Positions 1-8,337 of a stretch of 41,919 bases of DNA are shown one piece after another. The notes below the pieces were generated by a model. That model was not told the origin of the DNA and did not search any database. It was given only the letters and a program-made list of their open reading frames with translations. The position numbers and the translations under genes were made by a program. The stretch's first letter is position 1, and every line of letters begins with the position of its first letter. Origin of the DNA: a virus; IMG/VR virus record IMGVR_UViG_3300047332_000051, positions 1-41,919 of that record. The stretch is one strand, 5' to 3'.

Positions 1-59
1 CGATCACGGAAGCTCAAAAGCAGTTACGCGCCGCCCTCCGCAGCCAGGGGGATGCGTGA
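1..59 (+). CDS. C-terminal fragment of a gene entering from the left
   Basis: Frame 3 is open from the window edge to TGA at 57-59 and encodes the last 18 residues of a protein (ITEAQKQLRAALRSQGDA), which looks like an amphipathic helix. The stop overlaps the next gene's GTG (GTGA), the junction style used throughout this genome, which is the main support for it being coding. No function can be read. It is not in frame with the gene cut at the right edge if the two window ends are joined directly. Confidence 0.5.
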   Translation, partial: ITEAQKQLRAALRSQGDA

Positions 60-337
60 TGGGGAGGCCCAAACCATGGCCGATCTGGTCCGTCACCGTC
101 GACGGCTTTGCCCCCGTCTCTGGAGGCGGTGGAGCTTCTGCCGTGCCCGTCATGAGCCCGATTCCGCGAGGAGAAATCCTGTCCCCAGCTGAGGCCCAGG
201 TTGTGCGCTTGGCTAGACGGTACGCCTTGACTCAACGCCAGATCGCCAAGGCGGCCGGACCCAATAGGCGATTAGCCATAGCTAACGCTGCACTTCTATC
301 GCAAGCGCTGCTCAATGCGGCGCGTGACATAGCGTGA
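56..337 (+). CDS. small hypothetical protein with possible helix-turn-helix
   Basis: A 93-residue protein starting at GTG 56 (coupled GTGA to the previous stop) or at ATG 59 directly after it; AGGGG lies just upstream. The first 40 residues are Gly/Pro-rich. Residues about 43-70 (LSPAEAQVVRLARRYALTQR followed by QIAKAAGPN) have the spacing of a helix-turn-helix of the kind found in small phage DNA-binding proteins. It stands first in a run leading to the large terminase, but a small terminase candidate exists elsewhere (37788-38312), so that role is not assigned. Function unknown. Confidence 0.5.
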   Translation: MMGRPKPWPIWSVTVDGFAPVSGGGGASAVPVMSPIPRGEILSPAEAQVVRLARRYALTQRQIAKAAGPNRRLAIANAALLSQALLNAARDIA

Positions 338-344
338 TTGTCAC

Positions 345-836
345 GTGACTGCGATCGATCCTGACATGGCGTTTTATGCGCGCAGCGAGGCCGCGGCCGG
401 ACGGAACTGGGATGACGTGGGCGCAGAGATCGGCCTTGAGCCTGGAAAGTTCCCCCGCGTCCTGCATCTGCGCAAGCCGCTAAGCCCTTCCGAGCGGGTC
501 GTATGCACAATGATAGCCGATGGTTTGAACCTTCAGGAAATCGGCGCAAGGATCGGAAAGAAACCGCATACGGTAGGTTGTTTGGCGACGGCGGCCAGGC
601 GAAAGGGATATCCGGTTCCAAAGTTCAGCTCTCGCCCGCACGCGCCAAATCCGCACGGGCCAAATCCGAGCGAGATTACCCTAAAGGCCCGAGCTATGTT
701 TAGATCGGGATGCTCGCCGGCCGAAGTTCGGGCGGCGTTGAAATTGAACCGCAATCAAACTTCAGGAATCGCATTCCGCATGAGGCGGGACGATAAAAGG
801 AAATTGCAAAATGCCGAAAACCGAAACCCCGCTTGA
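345..836 (+). CDS. two-segment helix-turn-helix DNA-binding protein
   Basis: A 163-residue protein starting at GTG 345, seven bases after the previous stop. Two helix-turn-helix-like segments are visible: one around residues 45-80 (LSPSERVVCTMIADGLNLQE, then IGARIGKKPHTVG) and one around residues 108-150 (ITLKARAMFRSGCSPAEVRA, then ALKLNRNQTSGIAFRMRR). The second, with a long first helix, a G[CY]S turn and a basic recognition helix, resembles the architecture of GcrA-type regulators and homing-endonuclease DNA-binding domains. A Pro/His-rich linker separates them. Transcriptional regulation is inferred. It overlaps the next gene by 26 bases. Confidence 0.6.
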   Translation: MTAIDPDMAFYARSEAAAGRNWDDVGAEIGLEPGKFPRVLHLRKPLSPSERVVCTMIADGLNLQEIGARIGKKPHTVGCLATAARRKGYPVPKFSSRPHAPNPHGPNPSEITLKARAMFRSGCSPAEVRAALKLNRNQTSGIAFRMRRDDKRKLQNAENRNPA

Positions 837-1047
837 ACCTGAGGCTTATTCCATGGGCATGGACGCCAAGGAACGCGCCCTGGCTTCTATCGCTATCAGC
901 CTTCGTCGGCTGGCTGACAGCGCCGACTATCTGATCCAGTTTGGCGAGGATCTGCGCGGCCCCGATGGGGCGAAGCGCGTGGCCGCCTATGGCCTGCTGA
1001 TCAAGGAGGCGCTCGACGCCGACGAAATTACTGCTGAACAAGCCTGA
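811..1047 (+). CDS. small hypothetical protein upstream of large terminase
   Basis: A 78-residue acidic, mainly helical protein; ATG at 811 is preceded by AAAGGA at good spacing. The central part (about residues 20-70) reads as two amphipathic helices. It overlaps the helix-turn-helix gene and lies 37 bases before the large terminase. This is where a small terminase might be expected, but no DNA-binding motif is visible and a convincing small terminase is encoded at 37788. Function unknown. Confidence 0.55.
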   Translation: MPKTETPLEPEAYSMGMDAKERALASIAISLRRLADSADYLIQFGEDLRGPDGAKRVAAYGLLIKEALDADEITAEQA

Positions 1048-1084
1048 CAGCAGCGAGGATCAAGGACAAAAACATTATGGTGAA

Positions 1085-2731
1085 ATGTCCTTGATCCCCA
1101 CATCCACGCCCAATCTGGATAAGTTGTCGCCAACTGAGGTCGAGCGCCTGCGCCGCCTAAAGAACAAGCTCCGTTACTTCGCCGAAAATACACTGAAGAT
1201 CGGGACCAAGGCTGGGAAGCTGGTCGCGTTCGAATTTAATTCCAGCCAGAAAATCCTTGATGAGCGCCTAGACGCGCAGCTTATCAAGACCGGCAAGGTC
1301 CGCGTCCTGATCGTCAAGGGCAGAAAAATGGGGTGCTCGACCTACGTCCAGGGCCGGTACTATCACAAGCTCTGGCGCACTAAGCACCCGCTGCGAGCAT
1401 TCATCTTCACCCACGAGCAGGCCGCAACCGAAGCGCTGTTTAACATGGCGCACCGGTTTCAGGACGGGTTCCCGACCGAGATGGGCCGTCCCGATATGGA
1501 CCGAGCCAGCGCCAAGGAGCTGGTGTTTTCCGATTCGGGTGCGAGCTACCGGGTAGCGACGGCAGGCACTAAGGCAGTGGGTCGGGGGGATACGCTGCAT
1601 CTTTTCCATGGCTCCGAGGTCGCGCACTGGCCCAATGCAGACACCCACGTAGAGGGCGTGCTCACCGCGGTGGGTAACGTAACGGGGACGGAAATCATCC
1701 TCGAATCCACCGCGAACGGGATCGGCAACGTTTTCCACTCCATGTGCATGGCCGCGATGCGCGGGCAGTCTGAATATGAGCTGATCTTCCTGCCCTGGTA
1801 TATCGACGACACATTGCAGCTTCCGTGTCCCAATGGCTGGGACCCTGGCGAGGGCTGGTGGAAATACGCCGACGCCATCTCGCGCGCTGGGTTTGATCTG
1901 ACCTGGGAGCAGCTCTATTGGGCGTTTGTCACCAATCGGACCCTGGCTAGCTCGATAAACGCGAGTCACGGCGAGCCCTGCTGGAAGTTCAAGCAAGAAT
2001 ACCCCTCCACTGTCGAGGAGGCGTTTCAGACATCCGGCAACAGCTTCATTCCGTCTGAGAACGTGTTCAGGGCGCGCCATCCGACTAATCGCATTATAGG
2101 GACCGGACCCGTTATCCTGGGCGTAGACCCGTCGCGATCCGATAAAGGCGATAAAGTCGGGATTATTGACCGCTGCGGTCGGCGCGCGGGTGAGCGCATA
2201 TGCGAGCGCATGGAGCCAGAAGGCTCGATTACTAACGTTGCGCGGAAGATCGCCCGTATAATTGATCGCATTCAGCCGGATGCTGTAAATATCGATGTGG
2301 GCGGCGTAGGGGCTGGATGCTACGACACGCTTGTTGACATGGGCTATGGCGCGATCTGCAACCCGGTCAACTTCGGCTCGAACCCTGTGGGCAGGGGGCC
2401 TACCGGCGAGGACCTTTACTTTAACCGCCGGGCTGAAATGTACGATGAGGCCAGGCAATGGTTTAATGGCGACATGCCGGTTCAGATCGCCGACGATGAC
2501 GGCTTGCAAGGCGATATCTGCGCTGCTGAGTGGGGCGAGGGTAAAACCCGCCACAACTCGAACAATGAACTGATCATTGAAGAAAAGGACAGCATCAAGA
2601 AACGCCTAGGCGCGTCCCCTGACCTGGGGGACGCCTTCGTGTTAACCTTCGCCGTCAAGTTCGCCGCCAACCGCAACGCCCAGAATCAGCCGATGCAGAA
2701 GCGGCGCAAGAAACGATCAACGGGGTACTGA
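1085..2731 (+). CDS. terL: terminase large subunit
   Basis: A 548-residue packaging motor and nuclease that cuts and translocates phage DNA into the prohead through the portal. The N-terminal ATPase shows a deviant Walker A (KGRKMGCST, residues 78-86), a hydrophobic Walker B strand ending in Glu (LHLFHGSE, 171-178) and a coupling-type ILESTANG (205-212). The C-terminal RNase H-like nuclease shows D348 (GVDPSRS), D404 (NIDVGG) and the pair D513/D516 (SPDLGDAF). Length is usual for the family. ATG 1085 is the only reasonable start; an AAGGA lies somewhat far upstream. Portal follows after two tiny genes. The missing Lys of a classical GKS/T is common in phage terminases. Confidence 0.93.
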   Translation: MSLIPTSTPNLDKLSPTEVERLRRLKNKLRYFAENTLKIGTKAGKLVAFEFNSSQKILDERLDAQLIKTGKVRVLIVKGRKMGCSTYVQGRYYHKLWRTKHPLRAFIFTHEQAATEALFNMAHRFQDGFPTEMGRPDMDRASAKELVFSDSGASYRVATAGTKAVGRGDTLHLFHGSEVAHWPNADTHVEGVLTAVGNVTGTEIILESTANGIGNVFHSMCMAAMRGQSEYELIFLPWYIDDTLQLPCPNGWDPGEGWWKYADAISRAGFDLTWEQLYWAFVTNRTLASSINASHGEPCWKFKQEYPSTVEEAFQTSGNSFIPSENVFRARHPTNRIIGTGPVILGVDPSRSDKGDKVGIIDRCGRRAGERICERMEPEGSITNVARKIARIIDRIQPDAVNIDVGGVGAGCYDTLVDMGYGAICNPVNFGSNPVGRGPTGEDLYFNRRAEMYDEARQWFNGDMPVQIADDDGLQGDICAAEWGEGKTRHNSNNELIIEEKDSIKKRLGASPDLGDAFVLTFAVKFAANRNAQNQPMQKRRKKRSTGY

Positions 2732-2732
2732 C

Positions 2733-2888
2733 ATGCGATATGAGATCGAGTTTCTGCGCCGGATGATGGCCATCCCGCCGCGGCCCAGCCGCAAGGCCCT
2801 GCGCATGGCTCATGCGTCCAGTTCGGTTATGGTGTTCCACGCTGGCCGCAAGGCCCTGGAGTTGGTCCGGTCAGATGTCAGACGATAA
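2733..2888 (+). CDS. 51-residue basic protein between terminase and portal
   Basis: A very short open frame starting one base after the terminase stop (TGACATG) and ending inside the next gene with a 14-base overlap. The product (starting MRYEIEFLRRMMAIPPRPSR) is strongly basic with two predicted helices and no recognisable domain. Support comes from tight packing between genes and high GC at third positions. It may be a small virion or packaging accessory protein; function unknown. Confidence 0.5.
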   Translation: MRYEIEFLRRMMAIPPRPSRKALRMAHASSSVMVFHAGRKALELVRSDVRR

Positions 2889-3138
2889 AATCGCTGTCAT
2901 GCCGTGGGTTTCCCGCAACTTGGTGGGATACGGAAAGCCTGATGACAACTTGGTGGGGGCGCTCGAAAGCCTGCTGTCGCGGGCAAAGACGGGCGAGATT
3001 CGCGCCATGGGATGGGCCGCCGTCACTTCGGAGCGGGCGGTAATCTCTTGTTGGGACGGCGATTGCAATGCTCTCGACATGGCGGCGGCTATATCCATCC
3101 TGCAATTTCGCTTCATGGCGGCTCGGGAAGAAAACTGA
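2875..3138 (+). CDS. small hypothetical protein before portal
   Basis: An 87-residue protein. ATG 2875 (MSDDKIAVMPWV) is preferred over the upstream in-frame GTG/ATG codons, which lie within the preceding tiny gene. Residues about 40-85 contain MGWAAVTSERAVISCWDGD and a C-terminal helix ending FRFMAAREEN. Proteins of this size and position are common in phage and prophage packaging regions, where they are often annotated as hypothetical. The stop and the portal start share a base (TGATG), implying translational coupling. Confidence 0.6.
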   Translation: MSDDKIAVMPWVSRNLVGYGKPDDNLVGALESLLSRAKTGEIRAMGWAAVTSERAVISCWDGDCNALDMAAAISILQFRFMAAREEN

Positions 3139-5411
3139 TGGCCCCTCGCAACACCACCCGCCACCCGACCGAGGTTCAGCGCAAGCGCGTGCCGCATCCG
3201 ATCGCCAGAATTGGCCCTGGCGAATCGCGTCGGCGTCAGGTGCGAGAGTTTGAGGCCCCGGAGGACCCAGGTGAGGCCGTGGCCAAAGAGCCGCTGGAAG
3301 ATCCGCACGCGCCCGACGCCAATGGGATCACGCCGACAATGCGACGGCTTGAGGCGTTCATCAACGCCAAGGGCGATATCTCGCACATGCTGGACGACGG
3401 AGAGCTGACGCGAATCGGGTCGGCGGCCATCCAAGAATTCCGCATGGATGAGGGATCGAACGCTTCCTGGCGCGAGATGGCTGAGCGGGCCATGCTCAAG
3501 GCTGCTCAAGAACGTGAAGACGAAGGCGGCGAGGAAAAGGACTATCCGTTTGAGGACGCCGCGGACATCAACTATCCGATGCTCACGGTCGCCTCGCAAA
3601 GCTGGGTCGCTCGCGCCGCGCCCGAGCTGATCAAGGGTGACAAGGTGGTGGGGGTAAAGACCTTCAATCCGCCGATGATGAGCCCGACGCCCCAAGAGAT
3701 CGCCAAGGCCGCGCCGCCGCCCCAGAGTCCACAGGAGCAACAGCAGGACCAAGCTGAGATCCAACAGGACCAGCAACAGCTTGCCCAGGCCGGGCTCAAG
3801 CGCAGGGCCAGGGACGCGCGAGCTGAGCGGGTCAAGCACTTTCTGAACTGGTTGATATTCTACAAGATGGACGGTTGGGAAGATGACACCGACCAGCTCC
3901 TAACCGATCTGCCGACGTTGGGGTGCGGTTTCAAGAAGGTTTACATGACGCCAGAGGGGCTTTGCTCCGAGTATGTCAACGCGCTTAATTTGTATGTCCA
4001 TAAGGATACCAAGTCGCTCTACAAGTCCCCCCGCATAACCCAAAAATATCCGATTTACCCCTATGAGTTCGAGCAGGGGCAGAGGTCGGGACGGTTCCGC
4101 GATGATATCGATCTCGCCCGCATTGGCCAGGATGAGGAGCAGGAAAGGGAGTTCATCGAGCAGTATCGCTATGAAGATCTCGATGGAGATGGCCTGAAGG
4201 AACCTTATATCGTAACGGTGGATCTCGAATCGTCCCAGCTGGTCCGTATTGAGCCGGCCTTCAACATGGACGACGTGGAAGTTCAGGCGTGGGACGCGGA
4301 AAATCCCCGCCCAAAGCGCAAGATCATGCGCATCAAGCGATGGCTCCCGTTCCCGGACTATAAGTTCATGCGAGACCCCAAGGGAGGGTTCTATTGCATC
4401 GGTTTCGGCAAGTTGCTGGAATCGATCATGGACACGGTGGATACCTCCATTAACCAGCTTCTCGACGCCGGCAACGCCCAAGTGGCGGGGGGCGGGTTCA
4501 TCGCCTCGGGCGTGCGGCTTCAGGGTTCGGGAACTGGCGGTTCGCTGTATTGGCGTCCAGGCGAGTACGTGACGGTCGATTCCAACGCGCCCGACCTGCG
4601 CAACGCGGTCTGGGAGCGCACGTTACCCGAGCCTTCCTCGGTCCTGTTGCAGATGCTGGAAATGCTGATCGGAGCGGCCAAGGACATCGCCAGCATCAAG
4701 GATGTCATCACGGGCGAGAGCCCGGCCACGGCCCCAGTTGGAACCACGCTGGCGGTACAAAACCAAGCGCTCCAGGGCTTTACCTCGGTCTATCGCCGAG
4801 TGTGGCGCGGGTTCGCCGCTGAGTTCCAGATGATGTTCCATTGCTTGCGGCGCTGGGCCACCGACGAAATCCGCGCGTGGTATCAAGAACAGACCGGCGG
4901 CGATTTCGATCAGGACTTTCAGGGGGATGGGACAGACATCATTCCCGTGGCAGATCCTGCCGTGGTCACCAAGATGCAGAAGATCGCCCGGCTTCAGTCG
5001 CTGACGCAATTCGCGGAGGGGCCGCTTGGGCAGGCCGCTGGCATGACGCAGAGCGCGCCAGCCCAGGAAATCGCGCGCGAGCTGCTGGATGTGTTGGAGT
5101 ACGATAACCCGGATCGCTTCTTCGCCCCGGTGCAGCCGAACCCGGAACTTGTCGCCAAGGTTCAGGACATCGCCGCTTCTACCCAGGTCAAGAAGACCCA
5201 GGCGGCCAAGAACGAAGCCGACGTCAACCTGATCGGCGCGAAGGCTGTGCGTGAGGCGGCCCTGGCGGCTGACGATGCGCACGGACTGAACAAGGAGGCC
5301 TCGCGCATCGCCTCGGGCGGCCAGATCCACGATGTAGTCCCGCCCGTCCTTCCCGGAGAACAGCCAAATGCGCCAGCCCCGAACGCCGCCCCATCCCAGC
5401 AAGGCTCATGA
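3138..5411 (+). CDS. portal protein, P22 type
   Basis: A 757-residue protein forming the dodecameric portal vertex through which DNA enters and leaves the head. ATG 3138 has GGGAAG upstream and overlaps the previous stop. Length is close to P22 gp1 (725 residues) and well above lambda/HK97 portals. Typical features include DINYPMLTVASQSWVARAAP (about 137-156), a Gln-rich acidic stretch (about 195-220), a long central part with tyrosine-rich strands, and helical segments around GESPATAPVGTTLAVQNQAL. The C-terminal 100 residues are Ala/Lys-rich and helical, like the P22 barrel, and end in a Pro/Ala tail. Function is inferred from these features and gene order. Confidence 0.88.
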   Translation: MAPRNTTRHPTEVQRKRVPHPIARIGPGESRRRQVREFEAPEDPGEAVAKEPLEDPHAPDANGITPTMRRLEAFINAKGDISHMLDDGELTRIGSAAIQEFRMDEGSNASWREMAERAMLKAAQEREDEGGEEKDYPFEDAADINYPMLTVASQSWVARAAPELIKGDKVVGVKTFNPPMMSPTPQEIAKAAPPPQSPQEQQQDQAEIQQDQQQLAQAGLKRRARDARAERVKHFLNWLIFYKMDGWEDDTDQLLTDLPTLGCGFKKVYMTPEGLCSEYVNALNLYVHKDTKSLYKSPRITQKYPIYPYEFEQGQRSGRFRDDIDLARIGQDEEQEREFIEQYRYEDLDGDGLKEPYIVTVDLESSQLVRIEPAFNMDDVEVQAWDAENPRPKRKIMRIKRWLPFPDYKFMRDPKGGFYCIGFGKLLESIMDTVDTSINQLLDAGNAQVAGGGFIASGVRLQGSGTGGSLYWRPGEYVTVDSNAPDLRNAVWERTLPEPSSVLLQMLEMLIGAAKDIASIKDVITGESPATAPVGTTLAVQNQALQGFTSVYRRVWRGFAAEFQMMFHCLRRWATDEIRAWYQEQTGGDFDQDFQGDGTDIIPVADPAVVTKMQKIARLQSLTQFAEGPLGQAAGMTQSAPAQEIARELLDVLEYDNPDRFFAPVQPNPELVAKVQDIAASTQVKKTQAAKNEADVNLIGAKAVREAALAADDAHGLNKEASRIASGGQIHDVVPPVLPGEQPNAPAPNAAPSQQGS

Positions 5412-5694
5412 TCCGGTCCCGCGGCCGGACTTCAAGGCCGCGCCGCCCACCGATGAAGAGTTCGCCGCGTGGTGCGAACACCCTGTAACCCAATTTGTCG
5501 CAACAGCTTATTACAAAGCCACGGACAAACAGCGTGAGGAATGGGTAAGATCCACTTGGAACACCAGCAAGGCTGATGGCCAAGCTTTGGCGGAAAAACG
5601 GCTCGAGCTGACGACCAGGGCTGATGCATACCGGGCTTTTCTGGAAACCAATCACGCGGCTTACATGAAGATGGTGACAAATGACCAAGGATAG
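5368..5694 (+). CDS. hypothetical protein overlapping the portal 3' end
   Basis: A 108-residue protein starting at ATG 5368, 44 bases inside the portal gene, with GGAGA just upstream. The N-terminus is Pro/Arg-rich; the rest is acidic-helical with tryptophans (EEFAAWCEHPVTQFVATAYY, then EEWVRSTWNTS). It matches no domain I know. The stop overlaps the next gene's start by 14 bases, so the portal, this gene and the GroES-like gene form one translational unit. Possibly a head-assembly accessory. Confidence 0.65.
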   Translation: MRQPRTPPHPSKAHDPVPRPDFKAAPPTDEEFAAWCEHPVTQFVATAYYKATDKQREEWVRSTWNTSKADGQALAEKRLELTTRADAYRAFLETNHAAYMKMVTNDQG

Positions 5695-6133
5695 ACGCCA
5701 AGCGATCGATAACCTGGGCAAGATCGGCGACGCCCGACTTGATCTGGTACCTGAGGTGGATGGGCTTAATCCAGGACTGGAGCCCCTTGAATACAACGTG
5801 ATCATCGCTCCGGTGGTCATGCCTGAAAAGGTGGGGAGCGTGTTCATCTCGGACGTGACCCGCGAGAACATGGAGCTGGCCATGCAGGTCGGCCGCGTCG
5901 TTGCGGTGTCTCCCTTGGCGTTCAACTACGACAAGTGGCCCTCTCAACACCTGATCCCGAAGCGAGGCGATATCGTCTGGTTCGCGCGCTATGCCGGTGG
6001 CGAATTCGAGGGCCGTGATGGGCGGAACTACCGCATCATAAAAGACAAGGACATTGGCGCGCGAATCAAAGCCGAGCCCAAGGCCACGTATGAAAAGCCA
6101 GAGCTTAAAAAGCTCGACGTAATCGAGGGTTGA
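5681..6133 (+). CDS. GroES-like co-chaperonin (Cpn10 fold)
   Basis: A 150-residue protein. Residues about 32-128 follow the GroES pattern: an opening strand (LEPLEYNVIIAPV), a mobile-loop segment (MPEKVGSVFISDVT, about 48-61), the V-G-x-V-V-A-V strand (QVGRVVAVSP), then the K-x-GD-x-V-x-F strand (PKRGDIVWFARYAGGEFEG) and a final IIKDKDIGA resembling the GroES EDILA end. Inserted residues after FNYDKWP and a Lys-rich C-terminal tail lengthen it. The family caps the host GroEL; T4 gp31 is a phage example used for capsid folding. Sitting between portal and scaffold suggests it helps fold the capsid protein encoded 2 kb downstream. GSVFI replaces the usual GGIVL GroEL-contact motif. Confidence 0.8.
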   Translation: MTKDRRQAIDNLGKIGDARLDLVPEVDGLNPGLEPLEYNVIIAPVVMPEKVGSVFISDVTRENMELAMQVGRVVAVSPLAFNYDKWPSQHLIPKRGDIVWFARYAGGEFEGRDGRNYRIIKDKDIGARIKAEPKATYEKPELKKLDVIEG

Positions 6134-6135
6134 CC

Positions 6136-7086
6136 ATGCCCCATCCCCGAAGAGCCCAGGCCAACGCTAAAGCGCTGGCTGGTCTAAAAACTGACACGGA
6201 AGCCAAGTCCGAAGACGTCACGATAGAATCACGTGACGCCAAGACCATTGACGGCGCGCGTAAAGTTTATCAGTCTCCCGATCACAGCCAAGCCGCCGAA
6301 GGCGATGACGCTGTGGAGCGTTATGCGGAGCCGATTGCCAAGAAGATCGGGTGGCGCTCCAAAGAGGAATGGACCGGAGATCCCGAAAGGTGGACTCCCG
6401 CGTCGAAGTTTCTCGAACGCACCCCTGACGTCGTGGAAACCTACCGCGAGCGCATGGTCAGATCGTCCCAAGCGGCGGTTGATCTGCTGGCGGAAAACCG
6501 GGGAACCAAACGTCGGGAAGCGGAGGCGGAGCTGCGCGAGGCCGTGGCCGCCGGGAAGGCCGATGAAGCGATCAGAGCTGCCGATAAGGTAGCCCAGGTT
6601 GCAGGACCCCCGAGCGACGCGGAATTGTGGGCCGCCCAACGACCTTGGTTCTCCACGAACCGTGGCGCGCACTACGCAGCGATTGACGCCGCGGAAGCCG
6701 CCGCCAGAGAGGGGAAGTCGGTCGCTGAGCAGCTTCAGGCCGCCGACGATGAGGTTAAACGCCGATTTCCCGAGCTGTTCAAGGGCGAAGCCCGCTCCGA
6801 ACGCCGCACAGATCCTGAGGTGGATACCCGAGGGATTGAGCGCCGGGCAGGCGATGGGGGACGTGAAAGCCTCCGTCAGGCCACCCGCGATGATCCGTCT
6901 CCGCCTGACGTAGCTGGGGGCAGGCGAGCGCCGGCAGGAGGGGTGGGGACTAAACCCAAGGAGAAGGGCTTTGCTGATCTGCCTGCTGACGTGAGGGCGA
7001 CGTTTGACGCTTCTTTCCGCCGCAGGGGGATCGATCAAGAAAGGTACGCCAAGGGATATTGGCGCGACCACGAAAACAGACGGTAA
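6136..7086 (+). CDS. scaffolding protein
   Basis: A 316-residue, highly charged, mainly helical protein; ATG 6136 with GAGG upstream is preferred to an in-frame TTG at 6130. Residues about 60-120 carry EPIAKKIGWRSKEEWTGDPE followed by RWTPASKFLERTPD, a block common in phage scaffolds. Residues about 100-215 are Ala/Glu/Arg-rich with coiled-coil character; the last 100 are disordered, with a basic C-terminus (RRRGIDQERYAKGYWRDHEN), as expected for coat-binding scaffolds. Position between portal and coat supports the role: it would direct procapsid assembly and then leave the shell. Confidence 0.75.
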   Translation: MPHPRRAQANAKALAGLKTDTEAKSEDVTIESRDAKTIDGARKVYQSPDHSQAAEGDDAVERYAEPIAKKIGWRSKEEWTGDPERWTPASKFLERTPDVVETYRERMVRSSQAAVDLLAENRGTKRREAEAELREAVAAGKADEAIRAADKVAQVAGPPSDAELWAAQRPWFSTNRGAHYAAIDAAEAAAREGKSVAEQLQAADDEVKRRFPELFKGEARSERRTDPEVDTRGIERRAGDGGRESLRQATRDDPSPPDVAGGRRAPAGGVGTKPKEKGFADLPADVRATFDASFRRRGIDQERYAKGYWRDHENRR

Positions 7087-7094
7087 GCGCCTGA

Positions 7095-7122
7095 GGGGCG
7101 GCTTGCCCAAAGGAGCCGCCCC
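7095..7122 (+). promoter_or_regulatory. hairpin overlapping the ribosome site of the next gene
   Basis: GGGGCGGCT (7095-7103) and AGCCGCCCC (7114-7122) form a perfect 9-base-pair stem with a 10-base loop. The AAAGGAG ribosome site (7109-7115) lies in the loop and first stem bases, three bases short of ATG 7125. There is no T-run, so it is not a standard terminator. It could limit translation of the downstream gene relative to scaffold, or stabilise a processed 3' end. Confidence 0.55.
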
Positions 7123-7124
7123 AG

Positions 7125-7691
7125 ATGTCTGAGGACGAAACGAACACCGAATTCAACCCCGCCCGCGGTTGCCGGGACCGGGCGAGCGAGATAGCCGGTC
7201 GCCGTCGCCGTCGCCGCGACGGATCGCTGAACCGGATGATGCAGAACAAACTAAACATCATCGACGACAGCGTGCTTGACCATGACCGGTACAAGTACCG
7301 CTGGGTCAACGACACGCCCGGCCGCGTTCGTGCTCTGACGTGCAGGGACGATTGGGATCATGTCGAGCTGTCAGAGGTCGAGCGGGGGCTTGATAAGGTC
7401 ATGCTCGACAGCGAGTCCGACAACCGCATTCGTGTGCTGGTTGGCAAGGACAAGAACAGCCACCCCGAATATTCGTATCTGATGCGCAAGCGCCGCGAGT
7501 TCGTGGGGCAGGACTATGACGAAGTTGTCCAGGCCCGCGAGCAAATGATGGAAGGCCGTGTCAGGAACGCCGAGCTGACGGAGGACGGCGACGAAGGCGT
7601 CGCGACCGTCGCCTATGTCCCCAAGGGGGATATCAAAATCGGACATGCCGCCGCCCGGCGTCGTGGCCCACTGCCCCGCAAGAAGCCGTAA
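7125..7691 (+). CDS. hypothetical virion-region protein
   Basis: A 188-residue, strongly charged protein. The N-terminus carries an Arg cluster (GRRRRRRDG, about residues 25-33); the centre has DRYKYRWVNDTPGRVRALTC and a Glu/Asp-rich helical segment; the C-terminus is basic (AARRRGPLPRKKP). Proteins with an early YKYRWVND motif occur between scaffold and capsid genes of related podoviruses, so a head-associated or assembly role is likely. No enzymatic motif is visible. Its ribosome site lies in a hairpin. Confidence 0.65.
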   Translation: MSEDETNTEFNPARGCRDRASEIAGRRRRRRDGSLNRMMQNKLNIIDDSVLDHDRYKYRWVNDTPGRVRALTCRDDWDHVELSEVERGLDKVMLDSESDNRIRVLVGKDKNSHPEYSYLMRKRREFVGQDYDEVVQAREQMMEGRVRNAELTEDGDEGVATVAYVPKGDIKIGHAAARRRGPLPRKKP

Positions 7692-7703
7692 GGAGCGCCC
7701 TAG

Positions 7704-8324
7704 ATGGCCCGTGCCAACCCCAATACGCCGTATGGCCTGCGGCGCGTTCAGCGCCAGGGCTCCGCGGACTACCGCGACAGCCTGCAAATGTTCTACATCC
7801 CTCCAGCCACGGCCGCGGCGATGTATGAAGGCGATCCTGTGGTGCGCGTCACGGGTTCAACCGACGATAATGGCGTTCAGGCCATTGCCCTCGCTACCGC
7901 GGGATCTGGCAACGCCATTACCGGCGTGATCCAGGGTTTCGTTCCGCAGTTCAGCACCTCGGGATCTCCGGGTCCGATGTACAAGCCTGCAAACGCCGCC
8001 ATCGCCTACTACGCCCTGGTTTCCGTAGATCCGGCGGACGAATACGACATTCAGGAAAACGACGATTTCGGTGGCGTGGCCAACACTCCGCTTCCGGTGA
8101 CGGCGGTGGGCAAGAACATCAGCCTAGTCGCTGGGGCTGGCTCGCCCTACACCGGATGGTCCGGCTGGATGGCCGACGCTAACACCGTAGCTGATGCGGC
8201 GGCGGGTCAGCTTACCATCCTTGGGTTCCCGCAGGACCCCGACAACACGGCCGGCGCGCTCTACGCCAAGATCCGTGTGCGCATCAACAACTCGACTGAG
8301 ACCCCGCATACCTCGGGCGTCTAA
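7704..8324 (+). CDS. head decoration-type structural protein
   Basis: A 206-residue protein with TAAGGAG upstream of ATG 7704. It opens NPNTPYGLRRVQRQG, then MFYIPPATAAAMYEGDPVVR and GVIQGFVP, a pattern seen in small beta-rich proteins encoded immediately before the major capsid gene in many tailed phages. The sequence is mostly beta-prone with Gly/Ala/Thr turns and no cysteine. A capsid decoration or stabilisation role is inferred from position and sequence style. Confidence 0.65.
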   Translation: MARANPNTPYGLRRVQRQGSADYRDSLQMFYIPPATAAAMYEGDPVVRVTGSTDDNGVQAIALATAGSGNAITGVIQGFVPQFSTSGSPGPMYKPANAAIAYYALVSVDPADEYDIQENDDFGGVANTPLPVTAVGKNISLVAGAGSPYTGWSGWMADANTVADAAAGQLTILGFPQDPDNTAGALYAKIRVRINNSTETPHTSGV

Positions 8325-8337
8325 GTTTTAACCTCAT

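Noticed and set aside
1268-2554. Minus-strand frame of 428 codons
   Set aside because: Lies wholly inside the terminase large subunit gene, which has clear motifs; composition shadow.
3012-3137. Upstream extension of the portal gene
   Set aside because: Overlaps the preceding small gene; ATG 3138 has a ribosome site and a start-stop overlap.
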